A stretch of DNA of 15,632 nucleotides, taken from NCBI GenBank assembly GCA_021296025.1, contig JAGWBF010000025.1:1-15632 (forward strand). Direction: 5' to 3'. Positions 5,945 to 14,941 of the stretch are shown piece after piece; positions within the stretch are counted from its first letter, which is position 1, and each line of letters opens with the position of its first letter. A model generated the notes under the pieces. The model was not told where the DNA came from. It saw only the letters and a list, made by a program, of their open reading frames with translations, and ran no database searches. A program made the translations under genes and the position numbers. The stretch is from Dehalococcoidia bacterium. GTDB taxonomy: Bacteria > Chloroflexota > Dehalococcoidia > Lucifugimonadales > JAGWBF01.

Positions 5945-8900
5945 ATGGCCTTATCGCTGTCTCAGGTTAATCATGGTTCTCAACCCCGATTTAAGTCTTA
6001 CTCGAAGATCAACCCCGCCCTGGATATACCCAACCTAATACAGAACCAGATCCAGTCCTTTAAGTGGTTCATGTCGACAGGAATCCGGGAAGTCTACCAG
6101 GAAGTGTCCCCCATCCAGGACTACACGGGCAACAAGTACAAGCTCTCGTTCCTCAACCACTACTTCAAGGATGCCAAGGCTAACCCCGAAGAGTGCAGGG
6201 AACGGGAGATAAACTATGTGGCTCCCCTGTACGTCCAGACCCAGCTCCTGATGGAAGAGACGGGTGAGATCAAGGACCAGGAAGTGTTCATAGGCGACCT
6301 GCCGATGATGACCGACAACGGCACCTTCATCATCAACGGCGCCGAAAGGGTCGTCGTGAGCCAGCTGGTACGCTCCCCGGGGGCTTACTTTGTCCTGGAC
6401 AAGGATATCGCCAATGACAGGGAGTACTGCTCCGCCAAGGTGATCCCATCCAGGGGAGCATGGCTGGAGTTCGAGACGAGCTCAAAGGACATCCTTTCGG
6501 TGAAGGTTGACCGGAAACGCAAGGTATCGGTCAGTACCTTCCTAAGGGCCATCGGCATCGCGACCGACGAAGAGATTCTGACCCTATTCGAAGATGTGGA
6601 CACCCACGAGGTGCACAGATACATCAAGACTACCCTGGAAAAAGACCCTCCCCAGGACGAGAAAGAACTACAGGTCCGCGAGGACGACCTCAAGTATCTG
6701 TGGCAGATCTTTCGACCGGGCGAAGAGTACCACCGGGTTATGGCCCGCACCATAGCCGCATCCCAAATTGAGTTCTACCGGCGCCTGCGCCCCGGCGAGC
6801 CTCCCAGCCTGGAGAACGCTCGCTCCCTGGTCAACGACCTGTTCTTCGATCACCGCCGGTACGACCTCGGCGAGGTTGGTCGCTACAAGCTGAACAGCAG
6901 GCTGGGCATGAGCAGCGACAACCACTCCCGCATCCTATCCAGGGACGATATCATCGCCGTCATTCGCACCATCATCCAGGTGAACAACGGCGAAGGCACA
7001 ACCGACGATATAGACCACCTCGGCAACCGCCGGGTTCGCTCCGTCGGCGAGCTGATCCAGAACCAGATGAGGGTAGGTCTCCTTCGAATGGAACGAATGG
7101 TGAAGGAGCGGATGACCCTCATAGACCCCGAGCATGCCACTCCTCAAGCTCTGGTGAACATACGTCCGGTGGTGGCTGCGGTACGCGAGTTCTTCGGAGG
7201 GTCCCAGTTGTCCCAATTCATGGACCAGACCAACCCGCTGGCTGAGCTCACCCATAAGCGGAGGCTCTCGGCCCTAGGCCCGGGCGGGCTGTCCCGGGAG
7301 CGGGCAGGCTTCGACGTTCGAGATGTCCACTTCTCTCACTACGGGCGCATCTGCCCCATCGAGACTCCAGAGGGCCCCAACATCGGACTGCTAAGCTCCC
7401 TGGCCACCTACGCCCAGATCAACTCCCTGGGTTTCATTGAATCTCCCTATCGACTCGTCCGCCGGGAGGTGGATGCCAAGGACCCGGAGCTCCAGGGTCA
7501 CACCCTTGCAGGTGAGGTCAGAGGGACCGACGGCAAGGTCGCTGCCAAGGCGGGACAGGTTGCTACGTCAAGGATTGCCAGCCGGATTGCCAAGGCCTGC
7601 GAAGGTCCTGTGTCCGTGAAACCCTTCGTTTCCGTCAGGCCCGAGGACATCTACTATCTGTCGGCTGATAAGGAAGAGAAGTACGTCATAGCCCAGGCAA
7701 ACTCCCCCCTGGACGAGAAGAACCAGTTCATCAATGACCGGGTCGAAGTCCGCATTGGGGAGAGCTACTCGGAAGAAGCCCCCGAAGCGGTGGAGTACAT
7801 GGACGTTTCGCCCATGCAGATCATGAGCGTTTCCGCCTCTCTCATCCCCTTCCTGGAGCACGACGATGCCAACAGGGCCCTCATGGGGTCCAACATGCAG
7901 CGCCAGTCTGTGCCCCTGCTCAAACCCCAGGCGCCCCTGGTGGGTACGGGAATCGAAAGCAGGGTCGCCAGAGACAGCGGCCAGGTAATCCAGGCTGATG
8001 TTGAAGGGGTGGTAACCTCCGTAGCGGCGAGCGAGATCGTCATCTCCGATACGGAAGGAGAGAAGCACACCCACAAACTCACCCGGTTTTCGAGGACCAA
8101 TCAGGGCACGTGCTTCGACCAGCGGTCCGTTGTTCAGAAAGGGGATGTGGTGTCCGTTGGGGATGTCCTGGCGGATAGCTCCTCCACCGACAGGGGAAAC
8201 CTGGCCCTGGGGCAGAACGTCCTGGTGGCCTTCATGAGCTGGGAAGGTTACAACTACGAAGATGCTGTCATCATAAGCGAAACCCTGGTGAAGGATGACT
8301 ACTTCACCTCCGTGCACATAGAAAAGTACGAGATGGAAGCCCGGGAAACCAAGCTGGGACCTGAGGAGATCACCCGGGACATTCCGAATGTTGGTGAAGA
8401 GAACCTGCGCAACCTGGATGAGCTGGGAATAATCCGCCTGGGCGCCGAAGTCGGCCCTGGGGACATCCTGGTAGGCAAGGTGACTCCCAAAGGGGAGACA
8501 GAGCTTACCGCCGAAGAGAAGCTGCTCAGGGCAATATTCGGCGAAAAGTCCCGGGATGTGAAGGACACGTCCCTCAGGGTCCCCCACGGCGAGAGGGGAA
8601 AGGTCATCGAAGTTAAGGTGCTCAATCGGCGCAACAAGGATGAGCTGCCTCCGGGAGTGAACGAGGCTGTGCGGGTGTGGGTCGCTCAGACCCGGAAGAT
8701 ATCCATCGGCGACAAGATGGCCGGCCGTCATGGCAACAAGGGCGTAATCGCCCGCATCCTGCCCGCAGAGGACATGCCTTTCCTGCCCAACGGCACTCCC
8801 GTGGACATCATCCTTAACCCGCTGGGTGTGCCCTCCAGAATGAACCTGGGCCAGGTGCTGGAGACCCACCTGGGTTGGGCAGCCAAACTCCTGAACTTTA

Positions 8901-9646
8901 ACGCTGTAACCCCGGTTTTTGACGGGGCCAGGGATGCATCCATTGAGGATGGACTGGCCCGGGCATGGTTTGCTCAGCAGGCCGAAGCTGTGGAGCTGAT
9001 CGCCTCCGCGGACGGCCCCGATGTAAATATGGAAAGAGTGACTGACTGGCTGGCTGAGCGCGGATACGATGCGGAAGCCCTGTACGATGACAAGAAGTCG
9101 GGCGAGGCAGCGTCCGCATGCCTGAGGATATGGCTAAAGGAGCAGGTTGGGAGCGAACCCGACGAAATGACTCCCGACCAGCTGCGCAACGAGACCATCA
9201 AGCTCCACCAGGAAGAGCAGTTGGCGCCTCCCATCTTCGGGAAAGTAACTCTGTACGATGGCAGGACCGGGCAACCTTTCGATCAGCCCATCTCAGTGGG
9301 ATACATCTACATGATGAAGCTGATACACCTGGTGGAAGACAAGATACATGCCCGCTCAACGGGCCCCTACTCTCTCATCACCCAGCAGCCGCTGGGTGGC
9401 AAAGCCCAGTTCGGCGGACAAAGATTTGGAGAGATGGAGGTGTGGGCCTTGGAAGCCTATGGAGCTGCCCACAATCTCCAGGAAGTGCTAACGGTTAAGT
9501 CCGACGATGTTGCCGGCAGGGTCAAGACCTACGAGGCAATCATCAAGGGAGAAGATATAGTTCAGCCTGGATTGCCCGAGTCTTTCAACGTGCTCCTAAA
9601 AGAACTCCAGAGCCTCGGACTTTCGGTGGAACTGCTTAGCGAGTAG
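5945..9646 (+). CDS. rpoB: DNA-directed RNA polymerase subunit beta
   Basis: Second-largest subunit of RNA polymerase, forming one wall of the active-site cleft and the rifampicin pocket; 1233 aa. Recognised by NGAERVVVSQLVRSPGAYF, the Rif region (SQLSQFMDQTNPLAEL through GPGGLSRERAGFDVRDVH), YGRICPIETPEGPNIGLL, SWEGYNYEDAVIIS, GDKMAGRHGNKG and the C-terminal KSDDVAGR / PESFNVLLKEL blocks. D427, H437 and S442 correspond to E. coli D516, H526 and S531 and are wild type, so no common rifampicin-resistance change is seen there. About 100 residues (996-1098) lie between TPVFDGA and GKVTLYDG, where E. coli has about 17; Thermus has a comparable segment, while the long E. coli insertion just before TPVFDGA is absent. 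The start is ATG at 5945, after GGAGGAG at 5929-5935. The open frame upstream to 5843 overlaps the leader hairpin and is not protein-like. First gene of rpoB-rpoC-pyrD. Confidence 0.99.
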   Translation: MALSLSQVNHGSQPRFKSYSKINPALDIPNLIQNQIQSFKWFMSTGIREVYQEVSPIQDYTGNKYKLSFLNHYFKDAKANPEECREREINYVAPLYVQTQLLMEETGEIKDQEVFIGDLPMMTDNGTFIINGAERVVVSQLVRSPGAYFVLDKDIANDREYCSAKVIPSRGAWLEFETSSKDILSVKVDRKRKVSVSTFLRAIGIATDEEILTLFEDVDTHEVHRYIKTTLEKDPPQDEKELQVREDDLKYLWQIFRPGEEYHRVMARTIAASQIEFYRRLRPGEPPSLENARSLVNDLFFDHRRYDLGEVGRYKLNSRLGMSSDNHSRILSRDDIIAVIRTIIQVNNGEGTTDDIDHLGNRRVRSVGELIQNQMRVGLLRMERMVKERMTLIDPEHATPQALVNIRPVVAAVREFFGGSQLSQFMDQTNPLAELTHKRRLSALGPGGLSRERAGFDVRDVHFSHYGRICPIETPEGPNIGLLSSLATYAQINSLGFIESPYRLVRREVDAKDPELQGHTLAGEVRGTDGKVAAKAGQVATSRIASRIAKACEGPVSVKPFVSVRPEDIYYLSADKEEKYVIAQANSPLDEKNQFINDRVEVRIGESYSEEAPEAVEYMDVSPMQIMSVSASLIPFLEHDDANRALMGSNMQRQSVPLLKPQAPLVGTGIESRVARDSGQVIQADVEGVVTSVAASEIVISDTEGEKHTHKLTRFSRTNQGTCFDQRSVVQKGDVVSVGDVLADSSSTDRGNLALGQNVLVAFMSWEGYNYEDAVIISETLVKDDYFTSVHIEKYEMEARETKLGPEEITRDIPNVGEENLRNLDELGIIRLGAEVGPGDILVGKVTPKGETELTAEEKLLRAIFGEKSRDVKDTSLRVPHGERGKVIEVKVLNRRNKDELPPGVNEAVRVWVAQTRKISIGDKMAGRHGNKGVIARILPAEDMPFLPNGTPVDIILNPLGVPSRMNLGQVLETHLGWAAKLLNFNAVTPVFDGARDASIEDGLARAWFAQQAEAVELIASADGPDVNMERVTDWLAERGYDAEALYDDKKSGEAASACLRIWLKEQVGSEPDEMTPDQLRNETIKLHQEEQLAPPIFGKVTLYDGRTGQPFDQPISVGYIYMMKLIHLVEDKIHARSTGPYSLITQQPLGGKAQFGGQRFGEMEVWALEAYGAAHNLQEVLTVKSDDVAGRVKTYEAIIKGEDIVQPGLPESFNVLLKELQSLGLSVELLSE

Positions 9647-9666
9647 ACCGGTCTTACTGACAATAC

Positions 9667-9689
9667 CCGGGTCCGAGGCTTGGACCCGG
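9667..9689 (+). other. Perfect hairpin in the rpoB-rpoC spacer
   Basis: CCGGGTCC (9667-9674) pairs perfectly with GGACCCGG (9682-9689) around a 7-base loop. It occupies most of the 76-base gap between rpoB and rpoC. There is no T-run after it, so it is unlikely to be a full terminator. It fits better with an RNase processing site or a stabiliser separating the two cistrons. Confidence 0.6.
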
Positions 9690-9722
9690 AAACTATATGT
9701 GCCCAAGTGAAGAAGGGAAGCG

Positions 9723-12700
9723 ATGGTAGAACGGATCGAGACCCAACCGACCAGGTTCAATGCCATAAGGAAATCGATTGCATCCACAGAGCAGATACGA
9801 AACTGGTCCCATGGAGAGATCACCAAACCGGAGACCATCAATTACAGGACCTTGCGCCCAGAGAAGGATGGGCTGTTTTGTGAGCGCATCTTCGGCCCCA
9901 CGAAGGACTGGGAGTGCTTCTGCGGTAAGTACAAGCGCATACGCTACAGGGGAGTGATCTGCGACAGGTGCGGGGTTGAAGTCACCCGCTCCAAGGTGCG
10001 CCGAGAACGGATGGGCCACATCAACCTGGCAGCCCCCGTAGCCCACATCTGGTTCAGCAAGGGCACGCCCAGCCGCTTGGGCCTGCTCCTCGACCTCTCA
10101 CCCCGCAACCTGGAGAGAGTGCTGTACTGCGCCCAGTACATCATCATCTCCGTGGATGAAGAGGCCCGCCAGGCCGCCATCGAAGAGGAAGAGACCAAGG
10201 CCGAGCAAGAAGTTGAAAAGCGGAAGCAGAAACAAGAAGTGGAACTGGACCTCCTGAACCAGAAGCACGAGGCTGAGCTGGCCGAGGCGAATGAAGAGGA
10301 CCGGGATGGTATCCAACTCGCCTACGATGTGGAGCTTCAAGCCCACCACGACTCCCTCATCAAGGACGAGTCCAACATCCGGGCTGCATCCCAGTCCAGG
10401 ATCGACGAACTGAAGGACCTCAGGGTCTGCAAGCTGATCGCCGAGAGCCGTCACAGGGAGCTGAGAGAGCTCTTCGGAGGAGTATTCCAGGCCACCATGG
10501 GCGCCGAGGGGATACTGGAGATCCTGCGCCAGACCGACCTGGAGTCCCTGCGGGAGCAGCTCCTCATAGAGATGCGCTCAACGTCGGGCCAGCGCCGAAA
10601 GAAGGCCATCAAACGCCTGCGCGTGGTGGAAGCGTTCCGGCGCAGCGGAAACAAGTCCGAATGGATGATCCTAACTGTAGCCCCGGTGCTGCCGCCGGAC
10701 TTGCGCCCCATGGTGCAGCTCGACGGAGGCCGGTTCGCCAGCAGCGACCTCAACGATCTGTACCGCCGGGTCATCAACCGGAACAACCGATTGAAGAGGC
10801 TCCTGGACCTTGGCGCCCCCGAGATCATCATTCGCAATGAAAAGAGAATGCTCCAGGAAGCCGTTGACGCCCTTATCGACAACGGCCGGAGGGGAAGGCC
10901 CATACAGGGTTCCCACAACCACAAGCTCAAGTCTCTTTCGGACCTCCTCAGGGGCAAACAGGGAAGGTTCCGCCAGAACCTGCTGGGCAAGCGGGTAGAC
11001 TACAGCGGAAGATCGGTCATCGTCGTCGGCCCGGAGCTCCGCCTGGACCAGTGCGGTCTCCCCAAGCGGATGGCCTTGGAGCTGTTCAAGCCTTTCGTGA
11101 TGCACCGCCTGGTTGTGCTGGGCATCTCCCCCAACATCAAGAGCGCGAAGAGAATGGTGGAGCGCTCCAGGCCGGAGGTCTGGGACATCCTGGAGGATGT
11201 CATCAAGGAGAGGCCGGTGCTTCTCAATCGGGCGCCGACCCTCCACCGCCTGGGCATCCAGGCGTTCATGCCCGTTCTTATCGAAGGAAGCGCCATCCAG
11301 ATACATCCCCTGGTCTGCTCAGCCTTCAACGCCGACTTCGACGGGGACCAGATGGCTGTCCACGTCCCCCTTTCCAAGATGGCAGTGTCGGAAGCAAGGG
11401 ACACCATGCTGAGCGTGCACAACATGCTCTCGCCCGCCTCGGGAGACCCGCTGGTGGCGCCTACACTAGACATGGTGCTGGGAATGTACTACCTCACCGA
11501 CCTAGAAGACCAGGTGGACGACCCCATCCGCCATTTCATTGATTTCGATGAAGCCCGGCTGGCTTACGATTCGGGTCAGCTGGGCCTGCGCACCCAGATT
11601 ATGGTCCACGATGAAGCCCAACCCGACGGCTGGCTCAGCACAACCCTGGGACGGATGATTTTCAACGAAGTGCTTCCGCCGGAGTTGGGCTTCAAGAACC
11701 AGCTGATGGATAAAGCGGCCCTGAAGGACCTGGCCAGCGAGTGCTACCACAAGCTGGGCAACGAAGGCGCCGCCGCCGTCCTGGACCGAGTGAAGAACCT
11801 GGGGTTCCATTTTGCAACCACATCGGGGTTGACTATCGCCATCAACGACATCCGCGTTTCCCCCCGAAAGAAGCAGATTATCGACGGCGCCAACAAGCAG
11901 GTCAAAGAGTACGAAGAGCAGTACATGCAAGGCTTGGTAACCGAAGAGGAACGCTACGGACGCACCGTGGCAACCTGGACCAACGCCAGCGACCAGATGG
12001 AAGAGATCGTCAAGGAGGAGTTGGCCAGCTACGGAGGCGTCGCCCTCATGGCAGTGTCTGGCGCCAAGGGAAATATCGCCCAGATCAAGCAGATGGCAGG
12101 AATGCGGGGGCTGATGAGCGACCCCAAGGGGCGCATCATCGACCTGCCAATTAAGTCCAGCTTCAGGGAAGGACTTACCGCCCTGGAATACTTCATATCG
12201 ACCCACGGCGCCAGAAAGGGACTGGCCGACACCGCCCTGAGGACTGCGGACAGCGGCTACCTGACCAGGCGTCTCATAGACGTGGCCCAAGAGGTCATCA
12301 TACTGGAGCAGGATTGCGGCACCACCGAAGGCATCTGGATCAAGGCTACCCCCGATGACCCCCTCGTCTCGCCCCTCGAAGAGAGCATGGTCGGTAGGAT
12401 TACGGCAGCCCCCATCGCCCATCCCGAGACCGGAGAAGTCCTGGTTGATGGAAGGATGGAGCTGGAGGAAGCGGACATCCGTACGGTACTCGATGCCGGC
12501 ATCACCGAGGTGTACGTGCGCTCGGCTTTGGCTTGTGAGTCCCGCAGGGGCGTGTGCCAGATGTGCTACGCCAGGATACCCGCTACCGGGAAGATGGTCA
12601 GCATAGGGGAGGCGACGGGCATCATCGCCGCCCAAAGCATCGGCGAGCCGGGCACCCAGCTCACCATGCGGACGTTCCACACCGGTGGAGTAGCAGGCTT

Positions 12701-13751
12701 GGACATCACCAGTGGTCTTCCCAGGGTAGAGGAGATTTTCGAGGCTCGTGTTCCCAAGGGGTTCGCTATCTTGGCAGATATCGACGGAGTTACCGTCGTG
12801 GAAGACGACCCCAACGGACGCCGGCTACGTCTCATTAGCCGGGAAGAGTATAGGGAAGAGTACACGCTTCCCAGGGGTTACATACGCCTGGTAGAGGACG
12901 GCGAAACCGTGGAGGCTGGGGATGCCCTCGCCAGGGCCAAGCCAACTACCAAGAAGGATGCCCTTGCCACCGACGCCCAGGTGAAGGAGATACTTGCCAG
13001 CGTAGGCGGAAAAGTCGAGGTCAAAAGGTCAAAGGTGTCCATAGTCTGGGAGGATGTGGAGGAGCGGGAGCACCTGATCCCGGCATCTTCCCATATCCTG
13101 GTGGAGAGCGGCACTCCCGTCCGGGCCGGTGATGCGTTGACCTCCGGCCCCCTGAACCCCCACGACATACTTCGCATCAGGGGAAAGGAAGAGCTTCAGA
13201 GGTACCTGGTCGGCGAGGTACAGAAGGTCTACAGGTCCCAGGGTGTGTCGATTCACGACAAGCACATCGAGGTTATCCTCCGCCAGATGCTCCGACGGGT
13301 GCAGGTGGACAGCCCCGGCGATGCCGAATTCATCCCGGGGCAGATAGCAGACCGGTTCGAGTTCCAGGACAAGAACGCAAAGGTACTGGCCGAGGGCGGG
13401 GAACCCGCCACCGCCAAGTCAATGCTCCTGGGCGTAACCCGAGCATCCTTGCTCACCAACAGCTTCCTGGCAGCCGCCTCCTTCCAGGAGACCACCAGGG
13501 TCTTGACGGAAGCCGCCGCCACGGGTGCCCGGGACCATCTATTGGGCCTCAAGGAGAACGTGATCATCGGACGATTGATCCCCGCTCGCTCCGACTTCCT
13601 CGAGGCGGAGACGAAACAGCTGGCGGCGCCCCACGAGTCGGAAGGCTTCACCGGCCCCTGGTTCGAGGTTACCGAAGCTCCCAGCACAAACGGCCATGAA
13701 AACGGACATGAAGTACCGGAAGAAGTACCGGAGGAAACACCCGAAGAGTAA
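9723..13751 (+). CDS. rpoC: DNA-directed RNA polymerase subunit beta'
   Basis: Largest subunit of RNA polymerase, holding the catalytic magnesium; 1342 aa. The zipper zinc site is C65, C67, C80 and C83 (ECFCGKYK...VICDRCGVEV). The catalytic loop NADFDGDQ is at 536-542, with D538, D540 and D542 binding Mg2+. The second zinc site is C865, C938, C945 and C948 (DCGTTEGI; CESRRGVCQMCY). The trigger-loop region contains RTFHTGGVAG. The C-terminal SFQETTRVLTEAA and ENVIIGRLIPA blocks are intact. Compared with E. coli there are about 80-90 extra residues at roughly 146-228, very rich in Glu, Lys and Gln and likely coiled coil, after IIISVDEEARQ and before LRVCKLIAES. The tail is acidic, with a 12-base tandem repeat encoding EVPEEVPEE. 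The start is ATG at 9723, with AGAAGGGA just upstream. It is 76 bases after rpoB and 18 bases before pyrD. Confidence 0.99.
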   Translation: MVERIETQPTRFNAIRKSIASTEQIRNWSHGEITKPETINYRTLRPEKDGLFCERIFGPTKDWECFCGKYKRIRYRGVICDRCGVEVTRSKVRRERMGHINLAAPVAHIWFSKGTPSRLGLLLDLSPRNLERVLYCAQYIIISVDEEARQAAIEEEETKAEQEVEKRKQKQEVELDLLNQKHEAELAEANEEDRDGIQLAYDVELQAHHDSLIKDESNIRAASQSRIDELKDLRVCKLIAESRHRELRELFGGVFQATMGAEGILEILRQTDLESLREQLLIEMRSTSGQRRKKAIKRLRVVEAFRRSGNKSEWMILTVAPVLPPDLRPMVQLDGGRFASSDLNDLYRRVINRNNRLKRLLDLGAPEIIIRNEKRMLQEAVDALIDNGRRGRPIQGSHNHKLKSLSDLLRGKQGRFRQNLLGKRVDYSGRSVIVVGPELRLDQCGLPKRMALELFKPFVMHRLVVLGISPNIKSAKRMVERSRPEVWDILEDVIKERPVLLNRAPTLHRLGIQAFMPVLIEGSAIQIHPLVCSAFNADFDGDQMAVHVPLSKMAVSEARDTMLSVHNMLSPASGDPLVAPTLDMVLGMYYLTDLEDQVDDPIRHFIDFDEARLAYDSGQLGLRTQIMVHDEAQPDGWLSTTLGRMIFNEVLPPELGFKNQLMDKAALKDLASECYHKLGNEGAAAVLDRVKNLGFHFATTSGLTIAINDIRVSPRKKQIIDGANKQVKEYEEQYMQGLVTEEERYGRTVATWTNASDQMEEIVKEELASYGGVALMAVSGAKGNIAQIKQMAGMRGLMSDPKGRIIDLPIKSSFREGLTALEYFISTHGARKGLADTALRTADSGYLTRRLIDVAQEVIILEQDCGTTEGIWIKATPDDPLVSPLEESMVGRITAAPIAHPETGEVLVDGRMELEEADIRTVLDAGITEVYVRSALACESRRGVCQMCYARIPATGKMVSIGEATGIIAAQSIGEPGTQLTMRTFHTGGVAGLDITSGLPRVEEIFEARVPKGFAILADIDGVTVVEDDPNGRRLRLISREEYREEYTLPRGYIRLVEDGETVEAGDALARAKPTTKKDALATDAQVKEILASVGGKVEVKRSKVSIVWEDVEEREHLIPASSHILVESGTPVRAGDALTSGPLNPHDILRIRGKEELQRYLVGEVQKVYRSQGVSIHDKHIEVILRQMLRRVQVDSPGDAEFIPGQIADRFEFQDKNAKVLAEGGEPATAKSMLLGVTRASLLTNSFLAAASFQETTRVLTEAAATGARDHLLGLKENVIIGRLIPARSDFLEAETKQLAAPHESEGFTGPWFEVTEAPSTNGHENGHEVPEEVPEETPEE

Positions 13752-13769
13752 GGAGACCTGTACTACGCC

Positions 13770-14825
13770 TTGTCTGCCGACGAATCGTCACTAGCCGTCG
13801 ATCTGGCGCCGTCCCATCCCGCCGGGCTCAAGCTTCGCAACCCGGTGATGATCGCATCAGGAACCTTTGGATGGGACGGCTATGGCAGGGCATTGGTGGG
13901 GCAGGACCTCCGCGGTCAGATCGTTCATCCCGTTTCCCAAGGCAGGCAGCTGCCCCTGGTTGAACCCTCTGAGGAGTCAGGCAGGATAGACTTCGAGCGT
14001 CTGGGAGCTGTGGTGGCCAAGACCGTCACCATGAAGCCCCGGGAAGGCAACCCCGAACCCAGGTGGCATCCCCAAAGCTGGCGCAGGGCCCAGGAAGCCG
14101 GCGAGGACATCTACCTGAACTCCATCGGCCTGACCAACCCGGGCATTCACAACATCCTGACCGAGCATGCGCCCTACTGGGCGCGATGGGATGTGCCGGT
14201 CATCCTCAGTCTCGCAGGCGAGACCGTCCAGGAGTTCGGCGACATGGCATCCATGGCCGACGAGACTCCGGGAATCGTGGGCTTAGAACTGAACCTTAGC
14301 TGCCCCAACGTGGACAACGGGGCCGTCTTCAGCCACAGCTCGGAGCTGGCAGCCGAGACGGTGCAAAGAGTCAAGGAATCCACCTCCTTCCCTGTGATCG
14401 CCAAGCTCAGCCCCAACGTTCCCGACATAGTTCCCATAGCCAGGGCGGTGGAGGGCGCCGGCGCCGACGCAATTACCCTCGTCAACACCGTCCCCGCCAT
14501 GGCCATCAACATGGACACTCGTCGCCCCATCCTGGGAGGCATAACCGGGGGCATATCGGGCCCCGCGCTGAAGCCCGTCGCCCTAGCCCTGGTCTATAAG
14601 GCGTCCCAAGCTGTGAATGTCCCAGTGATCGGCGTGGGCGGAGTGTTCAAGGCCGATGACGCGCTGGCGTTCCTGTATGCCGGTGCGACGGCGGTGCAGG
14701 TGGGTTCAGCCAACCTGGCCGACTTCTGGGCGCCCCTGGCGGTGCTGGATGGTCTCTACGCCTACGTAGGCGAGCACGGGATAGGGCACATATCCGAGCT
14801 CGTCGGCTCCGCCTGGCCCGCTTAG
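13770..14825 (+). CDS. pyrD: Dihydroorotate dehydrogenase, class 1-like
   Basis: FMN-dependent oxidation of dihydroorotate to orotate in de novo pyrimidine synthesis; 351 aa. Seen: the N-terminal NPVMIASGTFG (24-34), KTVTMKPREGNP (84-94), substrate-binding NSIGLTNPG (117-125), the catalytic-base cysteine C178 in LELNLSCPNV (class 1 enzymes use Cys where class 2 uses Ser), VIAKLSPN, LVNTVPAM, the FMN-phosphate motifs GGITGGISGPALKP and VPVIGVGGV, and GATAVQVGSANL. There is no N-terminal membrane helix as in class 2. About 25 extra residues lie at 48-73 before the conserved beta strand, and a further short one at 100-113. No pyrK is in the window, so 1A versus 1B is open. The start is TTG at 13770: AAGGAG at 13750-13755 overlaps the rpoC stop, a long spacing of 14, but no better start exists upstream or nearby. 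Likely cotranscribed with rpoBC. Confidence 0.92.
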   Translation: MSADESSLAVDLAPSHPAGLKLRNPVMIASGTFGWDGYGRALVGQDLRGQIVHPVSQGRQLPLVEPSEESGRIDFERLGAVVAKTVTMKPREGNPEPRWHPQSWRRAQEAGEDIYLNSIGLTNPGIHNILTEHAPYWARWDVPVILSLAGETVQEFGDMASMADETPGIVGLELNLSCPNVDNGAVFSHSSELAAETVQRVKESTSFPVIAKLSPNVPDIVPIARAVEGAGADAITLVNTVPAMAINMDTRRPILGGITGGISGPALKPVALALVYKASQAVNVPVIGVGGVFKADDALAFLYAGATAVQVGSANLADFWAPLAVLDGLYAYVGEHGIGHISELVGSAWPA

Positions 14826-14862
14826 ACCTTTCCCCACCGAGGGACCTCCCGTGCAGGCGCAG

Positions 14863-14880
14863 GCTCCCATTTTCGGGGGC
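14863..14880 (+). terminator. Weak hairpin downstream of pyrD
   Basis: GCTCCC (14863-14868) pairs with GGGGGC (14875-14880) with one G-U pair and a 6-base loop; GGGACCTCCC just upstream is a second short palindrome. No T-run follows. It is in the right place to end the rpoB-rpoC-pyrD transcript, but the sequence does not make a textbook terminator. Confidence 0.3.
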
Positions 14881-14891
14881 AGGCGGACGTG

Positions 14892-14921
14892 TTGAAGCCC
14901 ATCCCCCTTTGCTGATAAACT
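14892..14921 (+). promoter_or_regulatory. Candidate promoter of the tRNA-Val gene
   Basis: TTGAAG (14892-14897) and TAAACT (14916-14921) are 18 bases apart, and the -10 is preceded by an extended TGN element (TGA at 14913-14915). The predicted start lies near 14928, about 14 bases before the mature tRNA 5' end. This is a reasonable promoter for a single-gene tRNA unit. Confidence 0.5.
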
Positions 14922-14941
14922 GGCGAGTGTAGCACCCCTGT

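Noticed and set aside
7568..8869. 433-codon open frame on the minus strand
   Set aside because: It lies wholly inside rpoB in antisense, has a His/Gly-rich composition typical of a mirrored GC-rich gene, and matches no family.
11502..12680. 392-codon open frame on the minus strand
   Set aside because: Antisense shadow of rpoC, with no recognisable domain and no ribosome-binding site.
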